DNA of 64,000 nt from Halomonas sp. Bachu 37 (GCF_039691755.1 NZ_CP137552.1:1178001-1242000), one strand, 5' to 3'; shown: positions 37,481 to 46,355, counted from the stretch's first letter. Translations and numbers: made by a program. The notes: a model not told the origin generated them from the letters alone.

Positions 37481-37496
37481 TTATCGAACGGAACGC

Positions 37497-38126
37497 TTAT
37501 CGGGTTCCAAATATCTTGTCACCGGCATCGCCGAGCCCGGGAACGATGTAACCATTTTCATCCAGGCGTTCGTCAACCGAGGCGGTATAGATCTCGATGC
37601 CGGGGTAAGCCTCCTCGACACGCCGGATACCTTCGGGCGCCGCCACCAGCACGATCACCTTCATATGCTTGCAACCCCGGTCACGCAGCATGTCCAGAGT
37701 CGCGACCATGGAACCGCCTGTGGCCAGCATGGGATCGATGACAATCGCCATGCGTTCTTCGATATCATTGGCGAACTTGGCGAAATAAGGTACGGGCTGC
37801 AGGGTTTCCTCATCGCGGTAAAGCCCCACGACGCTGACCCGAGCACTGGGAATCAGGTCCGTCACCCCTTCCAGCATGCCCAGCCCAGCCCGCAGAATGG
37901 GGACGATGGTGACTTTCTTGCCTTTGAGGCGTCGGGTATCGATCGGCGCGCCGTTCCAGCCTTCGATTTCGTGTGTTTCCAGCTCCAGATCCTTGGTTGC
38001 CTCATAGGTGAGAAGCTTGGCCACTTCTCCCGCTAGTTCGCGAAAGCTTTTCGTGCTTAGATCGACTTCGCGCATCAGCCCCAGCTTATGCTGAACCAGC
38101 GGATGATCAATGGCATATACACTCAT
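37497..38126 (-). CDS. upp: Uracil phosphoribosyltransferase
   Basis: Pyrimidine salvage enzyme: uracil plus PRPP gives UMP. 209 residues. Features include [17 protein letters not shown], the PRPP loop [19 protein letters not shown] near residue 130, and the C-terminal [16 protein letters not shown] that contacts uracil. The ATG has a GAGGTTTG site. It is followed by uraA on the same strand. Confidence 0.97.
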   Translation of the reverse strand: MSVYAIDHPLVQHKLGLMREVDLSTKSFRELAGEVAKLLTYEATKDLELETHEIEGWNGAPIDTRRLKGKKVTIVPILRAGLGMLEGVTDLIPSARVSVVGLYRDEETLQPVPYFAKFANDIEERMAIVIDPMLATGGSMVATLDMLRDRGCKHMKVIVLVAAPEGIRRVEEAYPGIEIYTASVDERLDENGYIVPGLGDAGDKIFGTR

Positions 38127-38220
38127 GGGGCAAACCTCATTGCGGCAGATAGCGGGAACGACCTTGGTCGTAGGTCACACATAAAATTGCGCGCCATTCT
38201 ACTCTCAACCAGCGTCAAGG

Positions 38221-38907
38221 TTAAGGGGAATCAGGTAACTGCCAATCAATCGGCTCACGGCCATTGAGTGCCAGGAACTCATTGGCTTGAGAAAACTGAC
38301 GCGAACCGAAAAAGCCACGATGGGCGGAGAGCGGAGAAGGATGTGGCGATTCCAGAACGAGATGGCGCTGCTGGTCGATCAGGCTCTTCTTCTGCCTGGC
38401 ATGAGCGCCCCACAGCAGAAATACGCTAGGCTCGGCATTTTCACTTACTGTGCGGATTGCCTTGTCGGTAAACGCCTCCCATCCCTTTCCGCGGTGGGCG
38501 CCGGCGTTGCCTTGTTCGACCGTCAGCGAGGCATTGAGCAACAGCACGCCCTGGCGCGCCCAGGGTTCGAGAAAGCCATGCTTGACCGGCACGAATCCGA
38601 CGTCTGCGGCCAATTCCTTGTAGATATTGACCAGGGACGGTGGTACCCGAACCCCCGGCTTCACGGAGAAACTCAACCCATGCGCCTGATCGGGGCCGTG
38701 ATAAGGGTCCTGCCCCAGAATGACAACCTTGACGCTTTCCAGCGGGGTCAACTGAAACGCCCGGAACCAGTTCGAAGAGTGCGGATAGATGACCTTCTTG
38801 GCGGCCTTCTCATCCGCCAGGAAACGCTTCAGTTCGCGCATGTAGCCAGCATCGAACTCGTCACCCAGATAACGATTCCAGTCGGCCGGAAGCGGGCTTG
38901 CCGTCAT
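38221..38907 (-). CDS. ung: Uracil-DNA glycosylase
   Basis: Removes uracil from DNA, starting base excision repair. 228 residues. The water-activating loop is [22 protein letters not shown] (catalytic Asp in GQDPYHG, near residue 68), and the minor-groove loop is [16 protein letters not shown] near the C-terminus. Its ATG shares one base with the gpt stop (TAATG), so translation is coupled to gpt. Confidence 0.97.
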   Translation of the reverse strand: MTASPLPADWNRYLGDEFDAGYMRELKRFLADEKAAKKVIYPHSSNWFRAFQLTPLESVKVVILGQDPYHGPDQAHGLSFSVKPGVRVPPSLVNIYKELAADVGFVPVKHGFLEPWARQGVLLLNASLTVEQGNAGAHRGKGWEAFTDKAIRTVSENAEPSVFLLWGAHARQKKSLIDQQRHLVLESPHPSPLSAHRGFFGSRQFSQANEFLALNGREPIDWQLPDSP

Positions 38908-39386
38908 TACCTTTTCACCTGATCCACCAAGGGCTCGACATATGCCACGCCCATGTCCCAGGGAAACTGAATCCAGCAGTGTTGACCCACTTCCGTCAGA
39001 TACTGGTCCACCAGTGGGCGGCCCTCGGGTTTTGCATAGATAGTGACGAAATGCGCCTTGGGAAGCATTTCGCGCACCGCACGCGCTGTCTTGCCGGTAT
39101 CCACCAGGTCATCCACGAGCAGCCACCCTTCACCGTCGTGGTCGACTCCCTTCATGATATCCAGACCACCTTGATCCATATGGTCGTAGCTCTTGATACA
39201 GATGGTATCGATCAGGCGCACATTCAATTCACGGGCTATCAATGCCGCCGGGATCAAGCCTCCCCGGGTGATCGCCACGATGCCCTTGAAGTCACGTTCG
39301 ACCAGCTGATGGCATAGCTGACGTACATCCCGATGAAGCTGATCCCAGGATACGGTGAAATGTTGATGATAGCGTTCGCTGCTCAT
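38907..39386 (-). CDS. gpt: Xanthine-guanine phosphoribosyltransferase
   Basis: Salvages guanine and xanthine to GMP and XMP with PRPP. 159 residues. Visible features: [18 protein letters not shown], the PRPP loop [20 protein letters not shown] near residues 85-105, and the C-terminal IQFPWD that contacts the purine. It lies 9 bases after apt and is coupled to ung. Confidence 0.92.
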   Translation of the reverse strand: MSSERYHQHFTVSWDQLHRDVRQLCHQLVERDFKGIVAITRGGLIPAALIARELNVRLIDTICIKSYDHMDQGGLDIMKGVDHDGEGWLLVDDLVDTGKTARAVREMLPKAHFVTIYAKPEGRPLVDQYLTEVGQHCWIQFPWDMGVAYVEPLVDQVKR

Positions 39387-39395
39387 GGGTCGGTG

Positions 39396-39941
39396 TTACT
39401 CGTTTTCGGTAAAGGAACAAACCGCGAAGACACCATAACCGGCTTCGCGAATCTTGGCGGAACCACCCAGCTCGGGCAAGTCGATGATGGTGGCGGTTTC
39501 CACGACTTGTCCCCCACTACGCTGAATCAGGTTGGCGGCGGCCAGCATTGTGCCACCGGTAGCGATCAGATCATCCATCAACAGAATTCGATCGTGCGGT
39601 TTGAAGGCATCGGCGTGCAGCTCCACTTCGGAATGACCGTACTCGAGCGTGTAGGTCTCGCTGATGGTCTTGAAAGGCAGCTTGCCTTTCTTGCGTACCG
39701 GCACAAAGCTGCAACCCAGCTCATAGGCCAGCGGCGCCCCGATGATGAAGCCGCGCGCGTCGATCGCCGCGATGGCATCCAGGTTCATTTCCTGATAGCG
39801 ATGAACAAAGCTATCGATCAGCTTGCGAAATGCCGCGCTATTTTGCAGAAGCGGTGTAATGTCGCGGAAATTGACCCCGGGTTCAGGCCAATCGGAAACC
39901 GTGCGGATGACGGACTTGATGTAGTCGCCGTAGATGCTCAT
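39396..39941 (-). CDS. apt: Adenine phosphoribosyltransferase
   Basis: Converts adenine and PRPP to AMP. 181 residues from the ATG at 39941 ([15 protein letters not shown]), which has a GAGAG site; an ATG at 39953 has none. Features: [34 protein letters not shown] and the PRPP loop [21 protein letters not shown]. It lies between a purine permease and gpt, forming a purine salvage group. Confidence 0.95.
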   Translation of the reverse strand: MSIYGDYIKSVIRTVSDWPEPGVNFRDITPLLQNSAAFRKLIDSFVHRYQEMNLDAIAAIDARGFIIGAPLAYELGCSFVPVRKKGKLPFKTISETYTLEYGHSEVELHADAFKPHDRILLMDDLIATGGTMLAAANLIQRSGGQVVETATIIDLPELGGSAKIREAGYGVFAVCSFTENE

Positions 39942-39976
39942 CGCGTCTCTCATAGAAGGGAAAACAAAGGCTCGGA

Positions 39977-41278
39977 TTAATCCAGAAACAGATACTTGAT
40001 CGCGAACAGCAGCGCCAGACAGATGACAGCCGGATTGAGGTCCTTGAAACGACCCGACAGCAGCTTGATGCCAGCATAGCTGATAAAGCCAAGCGCGATG
40101 CCTTCGGCGATCGAGAAGGTCAACGGCATGGCCAAGGCTGCGATCAACACTGGAGCCGCATCAGTGGCATCATCCCAATTGGCATGAGCCAGGCTGCCCG
40201 CCATCAGTACCGCCACGTAGAGCAGCGCCCCGGCGGTGGCATAGGCGGGTATGGAACCGGCCAAGGGCGCGAAGAACAAGCTGATAAGGAATAGTGCCGC
40301 CACCACTACCGCGGTCAACCCCGTACGACCACCGGAGACGATACCGGCCGTGGATTCAATATAGCTGGTGGTGGTGGAGGTACCCAGCGCGGCGCCTGCC
40401 ATGGATGCTCCACTGTCGGCCATCATGGCGCGACCGATTCGCGGCAGCTTGCCATCCTTGTCCAGCAACTTGCCCCTCTGGGCCACACCGATCAGCGTAC
40501 CCGAAGTATCGAAGAGATCCACGAACAGAAACGCGAAGATGACGCTCAGCATCGCCACGTCCAATGCACCCATGAGGTCCATGGCCATGAACGTGGGCGC
40601 GATGGAGGGAGGCATCGACATGAAGCCGCCGTATTCGTTGTGCCCCAGCACCATCGAAAGCACGGTAACGCCGAGGATGCCGATCATGACCGCGCCGGTA
40701 ACGTTCAGGTAGGCAAGTGCCGTAATCACGAAGAATCCCAAAAATGCGTACAGGGCAGCCGGCTCGGAGAGGTCACCCAAGGCAACATAAGTCGCCGGAT
40801 TGGCCACCACGATTCCCGCGTTTTTCATCGCGATCATGGCCAGGAACAGACCGATACCGGCGGCGATGCCCAAGCGCAGGGAGAGTGGTATGGAATTGAT
40901 GATCCACTCGCGAATGCGGAAGATGCTCAGCAGAAAAAAACAGAAGCCCGAGAAGAACACCGCACCCAGGGCGGCTTCCCAGCTGTAACCCATGCCAAGC
41001 ACGACGCCGTAAGTGAAAAAGGCATTCAAGCCCATACCCGGGGCCTGGGCGATGGGATAATTTGCCCACAGCCCCATGATCAGACAGCCCACGGCAGCCG
41101 CCAGACAAGTCGCCACGAACACTGCCCCATAATCCATTCCCGCTTCGGAAAGAATGCTGGGGTTGACGAAAATAATGTAGGCCATCGTCAGGAAGGTGGT
41201 GATCCCGGCGATAATCTCAGTCTTAACGTTCGTCTTGTGCTCGGTGAGCTTGAAATAGTTGTCCAGTAAACGTTTCAT
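39977..41278 (-). CDS. NCS2-type adenine/hypoxanthine permease (AzgA-like)
   Basis: Purine importer of the inner membrane, 433 residues from the ATG at 41278 ([14 protein letters not shown]), about 12 hydrophobic segments. The start [32 protein letters not shown] and the later [23 protein letters not shown] and [14 protein letters not shown] are diagnostic of the AzgA/PbuG/AdeP group, which takes up adenine, guanine and hypoxanthine. It precedes apt and gpt by short gaps, so uptake and salvage are probably coexpressed. Confidence 0.92.
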   Translation of the reverse strand: MKRLLDNYFKLTEHKTNVKTEIIAGITTFLTMAYIIFVNPSILSEAGMDYGAVFVATCLAAAVGCLIMGLWANYPIAQAPGMGLNAFFTYGVVLGMGYSWEAALGAVFFSGFCFFLLSIFRIREWIINSIPLSLRLGIAAGIGLFLAMIAMKNAGIVVANPATYVALGDLSEPAALYAFLGFFVITALAYLNVTGAVMIGILGVTVLSMVLGHNEYGGFMSMPPSIAPTFMAMDLMGALDVAMLSVIFAFLFVDLFDTSGTLIGVAQRGKLLDKDGKLPRIGRAMMADSGASMAGAALGTSTTTSYIESTAGIVSGGRTGLTAVVVAALFLISLFFAPLAGSIPAYATAGALLYVAVLMAGSLAHANWDDATDAAPVLIAALAMPLTFSIAEGIALGFISYAGIKLLSGRFKDLNPAVICLALLFAIKYLFLD

Positions 41279-41513
41279 TTGTGTCGTTATCCTGCGCGCG
41301 TAACGCCTTGAAGCGTTGGAGATGCGAGAAAAGCCGCACATATTACCGAAAGGCCTCGCTGGATGCGAGACCGGGACATGGCGGCATTCGTAAACGGGTC
41401 CGAGACCCGCTGATTATTATCAAGCAAACGCCGGGCCACTTTTAACCGATCGGTCAATAACAGCCAATACGTCAGCCGCGATCGCTTACCGTATTGTTAT
41501 GAGCACGGCCATC

Positions 41514-42143
41514 TTACCCGTGTCGGGCAGCCAGTACCCGTTCCACCGTTTCCACGATTGCCTGGGTCTGGGGATCGACTTCGATATTGACGTAATCGCC
41601 AGGGCCCCTTGTGCCCAAGGTAGTGCGCGCCAGGGTCTCAGGAATCAGATTGACACAGAACCGGGCATGCTCACTATCGTTCGCGGCCGTTACCGCGCCG
41701 ACCGTAAGGCTGATACCATCCACGCCGATATAGCCTTTCTCGAAGACGAAACGCCCCATTTCGGCAGGCAAGCCAAACCACAGGCGCCGATTGTTGGGGG
41801 CTTCTTCCAACTCCACCAGCTCCACCATCCCCAGCACATGACCCGACATGGCGTGACCACCAATTTCATCGCCGAAACGCGCAGCTCGCTCTATATTGAC
41901 GCAATCACCAACGTCTAATGCACCAAGATTGGTCAATTGCAGCGTCTCGCGCATCAAATCGAAGCTGATACGATTGTCGTCGATGTGCGTCACCGTCAGG
42001 CATACCCCGTTATGAGCGACCGAGGCTCCCAGGGCCAGGCCCGTACACAGATCGTTAGGCATTTTCACGACATGGGTGCGAAACGCCTCCAACTGGCGAA
42101 TCTCCACTACCTCCGCCACACCTTGCACGATACCGGTAAACAT
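41514..42143 (-). CDS. ribE: Riboflavin synthase alpha chain
   Basis: Dismutates two 6,7-dimethyl-8-ribityllumazine molecules to riboflavin. 209 residues with two tandem lumazine-binding domains (about 1-95 and 96-190). The start MFTGIVQGVAEV and the motifs GASVAHNGVCLTV and VDGISLTVGAV are typical. A GGAG site precedes the ATG. No FMN riboswitch is visible upstream, which is normal for a stand-alone ribE. Confidence 0.95.
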   Translation of the reverse strand: MFTGIVQGVAEVVEIRQLEAFRTHVVKMPNDLCTGLALGASVAHNGVCLTVTHIDDNRISFDLMRETLQLTNLGALDVGDCVNIERAARFGDEIGGHAMSGHVLGMVELVELEEAPNNRRLWFGLPAEMGRFVFEKGYIGVDGISLTVGAVTAANDSEHARFCVNLIPETLARTTLGTRGPGDYVNIEVDPQTQAIVETVERVLAARHG

Positions 42144-42415
42144 GAACTCTCCTTACTAGGCGACGCCATTAACTCGCGGCCAAACTGATGACAAGTGATA
42201 ATTGTGCATTAGGATGCCTCCCCATGCTTGCAGGCGCCAGCAAACGCACTTATGCCTTTCGTCATATGTGCGTCGATACCGGCCCTCAAGGTAACCGGAG
42301 CCCGAGCATATCGAGACCCAAGAGAGCGACTAAAAGAAAGATAAACTCTCAGATTGAAGAATTTTAGGCGTTACGACCAAGCAACTCCCATCCGTCATAA
42401 AAACCTGGCGAACGA

Positions 42416-42444
42416 TTGACAATCTTCAAGGTACTACCTAGACT
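42416..42444 (+). promoter_or_regulatory. Strong sigma-70 promoter of the metNIQ leader
   Basis: TTGACA (perfect -35) and TAGACT (-10, four of six) with an ideal 17-base spacer. The expected start is near 42451, at the foot of the riboswitch stem. The 270 bases between the ribE start and this promoter hold no other structure I can name. Confidence 0.75.
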
Positions 42445-42450
42445 TTCGCC

Positions 42451-42531
42451 GCAATTATTACGACGCCGATTTGAACCCAGATTGCGGGCGTCCGCTGGAA
42501 GCTTCCAGTGAAGTGCAGCTAAAAGGGTGTG
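42451..42531 (+). ncRNA. SAM-II-class riboswitch aptamer in the metN leader
   Basis: The RNA has the SAM-II layout. A 6-base P1 stem (GACGCC 42462-42467 with GGCGUC 42487-42492) encloses a loop with GAUUUGAACCC and AUUGC, closely matching GAUUUAACC and AUUGC of the known aptamer. Downstream GCAGCUAAAAGGG (42515-42527) matches GUAGCUAAAAAGGG, whose GGG forms the pseudoknot with the loop CCC (42476-42478). Between P1 and this segment lies an extra hairpin (CUGGAAGCUUCCAG, 42495-42508) not found in the minimal SAM-II structure. SAM binding is known to hold the 3' segment. It sits between promoter and terminator, upstream of methionine transport genes, as expected for SAM control. Assigned by eye from memory of the aptamer. 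Confidence 0.82.
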
Positions 42532-42543
42532 TCCAGCGTTGAT

Positions 42544-42570
42544 GGCCACCCGCCAGGGTGGCCTTTTTTT
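42544..42570 (+). terminator. Intrinsic terminator of the SAM-II leader (attenuator)
   Basis: Perfect 8-base stem (GGCCACCC / GGGTGGCC), 4-base loop and seven T residues, 62 bases before metN. The left arm's CACCC can also pair with GGGTG at 42525-42529, which lies in the riboswitch 3' segment. That gives a plausible antiterminator: SAM locks GGGTG in the aptamer and the terminator forms; without SAM, GGGTG captures CACCC and metN is transcribed. Confidence 0.85.
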
Positions 42571-42632
42571 GTTTCCCGCCCTACGCTTGCCCCTCGCATT
42601 CCGTCTTCGGCCTACCACAAGGCAGACGCCAC

Positions 42633-43676
42633 ATGATTCAATTGGAAAACATCACCAAGACCTACGGAACCGGCGATGCCGCCGTCCAGGCCTTGCAAAA
42701 CGTCGATCTGCATATTCCTGCCGGCCAGGTCCATGGCGTGATAGGCCTATCGGGGGCAGGCAAGTCCACCTTGATCCGCTGCGTCAATCTCCTGGAGCGC
42801 CCCAGTTCCGGCCGAGTCATTGTGGACGGTCAGGAGATGACCCGTTTGAGCGCCCCGCAGCTCAACAAGGCCCGCCATCGTATTGGCATGATATTTCAAC
42901 ACTTCAATCTACTCACCACCCGTACGGTATATGACAACGTCGCCCTCCCCCTGGAGTTGATGGGCACCAAGCGTCAGGCCATTCGACAGCGTGTCCTGCC
43001 GCTGCTTGAATTGGTCGGATTACAGGACAAGGCAAGCCAGTACCCCGCCCAGCTTTCCGGTGGCCAGAAGCAGCGGGTGGCGATTGCCAGGGCGCTGGCG
43101 AGTGAGCCCCGCGTGCTGCTATGCGATGAAGCGACTTCGGCCTTGGACCCGCAAACCACCGGCTCCATCCTGGAGCTGTTGCGGGATATCAACCAGAAGC
43201 TCAACCTCACCATTCTACTCATTACCCATGAGATGGAAGTGGTAAAATCGATTTGTCACCGGGTCAGTTTGATCTCAGACGGCCAGCTGGTCGAGGAAGC
43301 CGAAGTCGGCGAGTTCTTCACTGCGCCACGCACCCAACTGGGGCGAGAATTTCTCAATGACTTTTTGCAACTGGAACCGCCCGCGGCGCTCATGGAGCGC
43401 CTGCTTCCATCCGCCACGGAGGATAGCCATCCCGTGGTACGCCTGACATTTTCCGGCGATGCGGTTTCCACGCCCTTGATCTCTCGCCTGGCACGCGACT
43501 GTGGTGTCGATGTCAGCATTCTTCAGGCCAAGGTAGAATCGATCCAGGATCGCACCCTGGGATTGATGATCGCCGAGCTGCTCGGCAGCAGCGAACAGAC
43601 ACGTCAAGCCATGCAATATCTTGAATCCCATCAACTACACGTAGAGGTCCTTGGGCATGTCCAGCGCGATGATTGA
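42633..43676 (+). CDS. metN: D-/L-methionine ABC transporter ATP-binding protein
   Basis: ATPase of the MetNIQ methionine importer, 347 residues. Walker A is GLSGAGKST (residues 39-47), the signature is LSGGQKQR, and Walker B is LLCDEATSALD. The C-terminal part (about 265-347) is the ACT-like C2 domain (VRLTFSGDAVSTPLISRLAR, VEVLGHVQ) that binds methionine and shuts down transport in E. coli MetN. The ATG at 42633 has an AAGG site; the longer frame from 42558 overlaps the terminator. It overlaps metI by 20 bases. Confidence 0.96.
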   Translation: MIQLENITKTYGTGDAAVQALQNVDLHIPAGQVHGVIGLSGAGKSTLIRCVNLLERPSSGRVIVDGQEMTRLSAPQLNKARHRIGMIFQHFNLLTTRTVYDNVALPLELMGTKRQAIRQRVLPLLELVGLQDKASQYPAQLSGGQKQRVAIARALASEPRVLLCDEATSALDPQTTGSILELLRDINQKLNLTILLITHEMEVVKSICHRVSLISDGQLVEEAEVGEFFTAPRTQLGREFLNDFLQLEPPAALMERLLPSATEDSHPVVRLTFSGDAVSTPLISRLARDCGVDVSILQAKVESIQDRTLGLMIAELLGSSEQTRQAMQYLESHQLHVEVLGHVQRDD

Positions 43677-44310
43677 TCTGATTTTCCAGGCCACGCTGGA
43701 CACCCTCTACATGGTGGCGGTTTCAGGCGTGATCTCCACTCTGCTTGGCGTACCGCTGGGCATACTGCTGTATGTCACCCGGCCCCGGCAGATACTCGCC
43801 ATGCCTATCCTTAACCAGATATTGGGCGTCGTCACCAATATTGGCCGCTCGGTGCCGTTCATCATCTTGATGGTGGCCATTATCCCCTTCACCCGGATGC
43901 TGGTAGGAACGTCGATCGGCATCAACGCCGCTTCGGTTCCCCTCACCATTGCCGCCATTCCGTTTGTCGCCCGCCTGGTGGAGGGAGCTTTCAACGAGCT
44001 CTCGCCTGGACTGATCGAAGCCGCCCAGTCCATGGGCGCCACTCCCTGGCAAATCGTGCGGAAAGTACTTTTGCCCGAAGCCAGAGGCGGCATCATCACC
44101 GGCTTGACCATCACCCTGGTGACACTGGTCAGTTATTCCGCCATGGCCGGTGCCGTGGGTGGCGGTGGCCTCGGGGACCTGGGGATACGCTATGGCTACA
44201 ATCGCTTCAACCCGACCATCATGATAATAACTGTCGTCATCCTGGTCGTGATGGTGCAGGGCTTTCAAAGCCTGGGCGACTACCTGGTGCGCAAGAGCGA
44301 TCGAAAGTAA
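43657..44310 (+). CDS. metI: Methionine ABC transporter permease
   Basis: Membrane subunit of the methionine importer, 217 residues with five hydrophobic segments. The ABC coupling motif is in the cytoplasmic loop (EAAQSMGATPWQIVRKVLLPEARGGI: E-A-A-x-x-x-G). The start overlaps the end of metN by 20 bases. ATG at 43657 is preferred; ATG at 43669 is possible. Confidence 0.95.
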   Translation: MSSAMIDLIFQATLDTLYMVAVSGVISTLLGVPLGILLYVTRPRQILAMPILNQILGVVTNIGRSVPFIILMVAIIPFTRMLVGTSIGINAASVPLTIAAIPFVARLVEGAFNELSPGLIEAAQSMGATPWQIVRKVLLPEARGGIITGLTITLVTLVSYSAMAGAVGGGGLGDLGIRYGYNRFNPTIMIITVVILVVMVQGFQSLGDYLVRKSDRK

Positions 44311-44403
44311 CGTCGCCTTTAATAACTAAAATGAATTAGACAGACGATTCTTATTCCCGCAATATCATTCAGGTTGCTTCACTACATAGAGGAGACTGCT
44401 GAA

Positions 44404-45201
44404 ATGCATAAGCTACTACTGGGCGGCCTTACCGCCATTGCACTTGCCGTCAATACTGCCGCTGCCGAAACGCGTACCATCAAGATGGGCACCGTCGCCG
44501 GCCCCGAAACTGAAGTCATGCAGGTTGCGGCTCGCATTGCCCAGGAAGAGTACGACCTGAACGTCGAGATCATCGAGTTCACCGACTACGTCACACCCAA
44601 CGCCGCACTGGCTGATGGCAGCCTGGATGCCAACGCCTATCAGCACGAGCCCTACATGCAATCCATGGTCAATGACCGTGGCTACGACTTCGCCATTGCC
44701 GGCTACACCTTCGTCTATCCGATCGGTGCGTATTCCGAAAAGCACTCTTCCATCGACGAGCTGCCCGACGGTGCTCAGATCGCGCTGCCCAACGACCCTT
44801 CCAACGAAGGTCGCGCGCTGATTCTGATGCATAACGAAGGCCTGATCACCCTCGAAGATCCGACAAACCTTGAAGCCACGCCGATCGATATTGCCGAAAA
44901 CCCGCGCAATTTCCGCTTCCGCGAGATTGAAGCCGCTCAGCTGCCGCGTGTGCTCCCGGATGTCGACATGGCCTTCATCAACAACACCTTCGCCCAGCCG
45001 GCCGGCTTGCACCTCGATGATGCCTTGATCAAGGAAGGCCCCGAGTCTCCCTACGTCAATCTGATCGCGGTGCGCGGCGGTGACGAAACACGCGAAGATA
45101 TTCGTCAGCTGGTGGATGCCTACCAGCGTGAAGAAGTCATCGAAAAAGCGGAAGAGCTGTTCAAGGGCGGTGCGGTGCCGGGTTGGACTGAAGCCGAGTA
45201 A
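44404..45201 (+). CDS. metQ: Methionine-binding protein of the MetNIQ transporter
   Basis: Periplasmic binding protein of the NlpA family, 265 residues. A signal peptide ends at about residue 21 (VNTAAA). There is no lipobox cysteine, so it is probably soluble rather than lipid-anchored, unlike E. coli MetQ. Features: KMGTVAGPETEVMQVAARIA, EFTDYVTPNAALADGSLDANAYQH and the ligand region FINNTFAQPAGL. The ATG at 44404 follows a GGAGACTGCTGAA site. A terminator at 45231 ends the operon. Confidence 0.95.
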   Translation: MHKLLLGGLTAIALAVNTAAAETRTIKMGTVAGPETEVMQVAARIAQEEYDLNVEIIEFTDYVTPNAALADGSLDANAYQHEPYMQSMVNDRGYDFAIAGYTFVYPIGAYSEKHSSIDELPDGAQIALPNDPSNEGRALILMHNEGLITLEDPTNLEATPIDIAENPRNFRFREIEAAQLPRVLPDVDMAFINNTFAQPAGLHLDDALIKEGPESPYVNLIAVRGGDETREDIRQLVDAYQREEVIEKAEELFKGGAVPGWTEAE

Positions 45202-45230
45202 TACCCACTTCGTCTTTGTTGTAAGCAGCT

Positions 45231-45264
45231 ATCAGGCCGGCCATGTGCCGGCCTGATTTATTTA
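45231..45264 (+). terminator. Terminator after metQ
   Basis: Perfect 11-base stem (ATCAGGCCGGC / GCCGGCCTGAT) with a 5-base loop, followed by T-rich sequence (TTATTTAT), 30 bases after the metQ stop. It closes the metNIQ operon. Confidence 0.8.
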
Positions 45265-45331
45265 TAAAACGCATTGATAAAACGCATTAGTAACGTCTTT
45301 TGCATAATTCGATCATGGAGCCTGGCACGTC

Positions 45332-45817
45332 ATGTCCAGTACGAAACCCGAATACGCCCTGCTCAGCCGCCAGCTGGATGCCCTGCTGGATACGCGCGAC
45401 TGGCTGACCAACAGCGCTCAGACCTGCGCTTTTCTGATGCAGGCAATCGCCGATCTCAACTGGGTGGGGTTCTATCTACAGCGCCAGCCTGAAATGCTGC
45501 ATCTAGGGCCTTTCCAAGGCAAGCCGGCCTGCCACCCGATCCCTTTCAGCAAGGGCGTCTGCGGCGCCGCCGCCCGCACACGAATGGTCCAACGTATCGA
45601 GGACGTCCATGCGGTCGCCGATCATATCGCCTGCGATGCCGATTCACGTGCAGAGCTGGTGATTCCTCTGGTGACCGGCAACAGTGTATGGGGCGTGCTG
45701 GACCTCGACAGCCCGCTTCCCGGCCGATTCAGCGAGCATGACGCTGTTGGAATCACAGACTTGATGCGTGTCTTTGTCCAGCGTACCGACCTGCCCGACT
45801 GGCAAGCGCGAGCCTAA
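45332..45817 (+). CDS. msrC: Free methionine-(R)-sulfoxide reductase (GAF domain)
   Basis: Reduces free L-methionine-R-sulfoxide with thioredoxin. The 161-residue GAF protein shows the family marks NWVGFYL, LGPFQGKPACHPIPF, GVCGAAARTR and HIACDADSRAELVIP; the three conserved cysteines are in PAC, GVCG and IAC. The ATG at 45332 lies 20 bases after an ATGGAGCC site. Its position right behind metNIQ suggests that imported oxidised methionine is repaired. The metQ terminator lies between, so it probably has its own promoter. Confidence 0.9.
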   Translation: MSSTKPEYALLSRQLDALLDTRDWLTNSAQTCAFLMQAIADLNWVGFYLQRQPEMLHLGPFQGKPACHPIPFSKGVCGAAARTRMVQRIEDVHAVADHIACDADSRAELVIPLVTGNSVWGVLDLDSPLPGRFSEHDAVGITDLMRVFVQRTDLPDWQARA

Positions 45818-45842
45818 CCCACAAGTAGAAACGATCATAACC

Positions 45843-45875
45843 AAAAACGCCCCTGCACTTAGTGCAAGGGCGTTT
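45843..45875. terminator. Bidirectional terminator between msrC and the tRNA genes
   Basis: Long hairpin: arms ACGCCCC and AGGGCGT with an inner TGCAC/GTGCA stem and a TTA loop. T runs follow on both strands (TTT on +, TTTTTGG on -). It ends the tRNA transcript on the minus strand and may also stop msrC. Confidence 0.75.
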
Positions 45876-45878
45876 CAT

Positions 45879-45955
45879 TGGTAGGACCAGGCGGATTTGA
45901 ACCGCCGACCTCCACGATGTCAACGTGGCGCTCTAACCAACTGAGCTATGGTCCT
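45879..45955 (-). tRNA. tRNA-Val(GAC), copy 1
   Basis: 77 bases with encoded CCA. Read on the minus strand, it has a seven-base acceptor stem (AGGACCA/TGGTCCT), a D-arm with AGTTGGTTA, an anticodon stem CCACG/CGTGG with loop TTGACAT (anticodon GAC), and the T-arm GGCGGTTCAAATCCGCC. Valine codons GTC and GTT. Identical to the copy at 45993-46069, with 37 bases between. Confidence 0.95.
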
Positions 45956-45992
45956 GTTGTTCGGGCTGCGGCGTGTCGTTGATAAAACGATC

Positions 45993-46069
45993 TGGTAGGA
46001 CCAGGCGGATTTGAACCGCCGACCTCCACGATGTCAACGTGGCGCTCTAACCAACTGAGCTATGGTCCT
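45993..46069 (-). tRNA. tRNA-Val(GAC), copy 2
   Basis: Identical in all 77 bases to the neighbouring copy, with encoded CCA and anticodon GAC. It is the promoter-proximal one of the pair. Both are read from the promoter at 46091-46118 and end at the hairpin near 45843. Confidence 0.95.
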
Positions 46070-46090
46070 GCTGCCGTGCAACGGATGCGT

Positions 46091-46118
46091 ATTCTACGGA
46101 CCCGCCGCTGAAATGCAA
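46091..46118 (-). promoter_or_regulatory. Promoter of the tRNA-Val pair
   Basis: On the minus strand TTGCAT and TAGAAT are separated by 16 bases, ending 21 bases upstream of the mature 5' end of the first tRNA. The arrangement fits a strong stable-RNA promoter. Confidence 0.65.
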
Positions 46119-46355
46119 GCGTTTTTAGCTCTCTAGCAGCATGACGCTTGCTCGAGTCGTCCGCCCGTCTTGACGACAAGCGGGATACATTATTTGATGG
46201 GAACGAACGAGGCGTCGCCTCGACAACATGTCAAAACAGCGAAGCCAACCAGGATCATGGCCATTAAGCCGAGGAGATGCTGGATCAATACATGTATCGT
46301 CTTGGGCAACAACGAGTCTCCGCGCTGCCCAGCGGTACCATTCTGGAGTCAGGCC

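Noticed and set aside
42144..42415. Possible FMN riboswitch upstream of ribE
   Set aside because: The RFN-element conserved blocks could not be found on the minus strand.
45879..46069. 77-base perfect direct repeat, as for an integration site or CRISPR
   Set aside because: The repeats are two tRNA-Val(GAC) genes; no integrase or further repeats are nearby.
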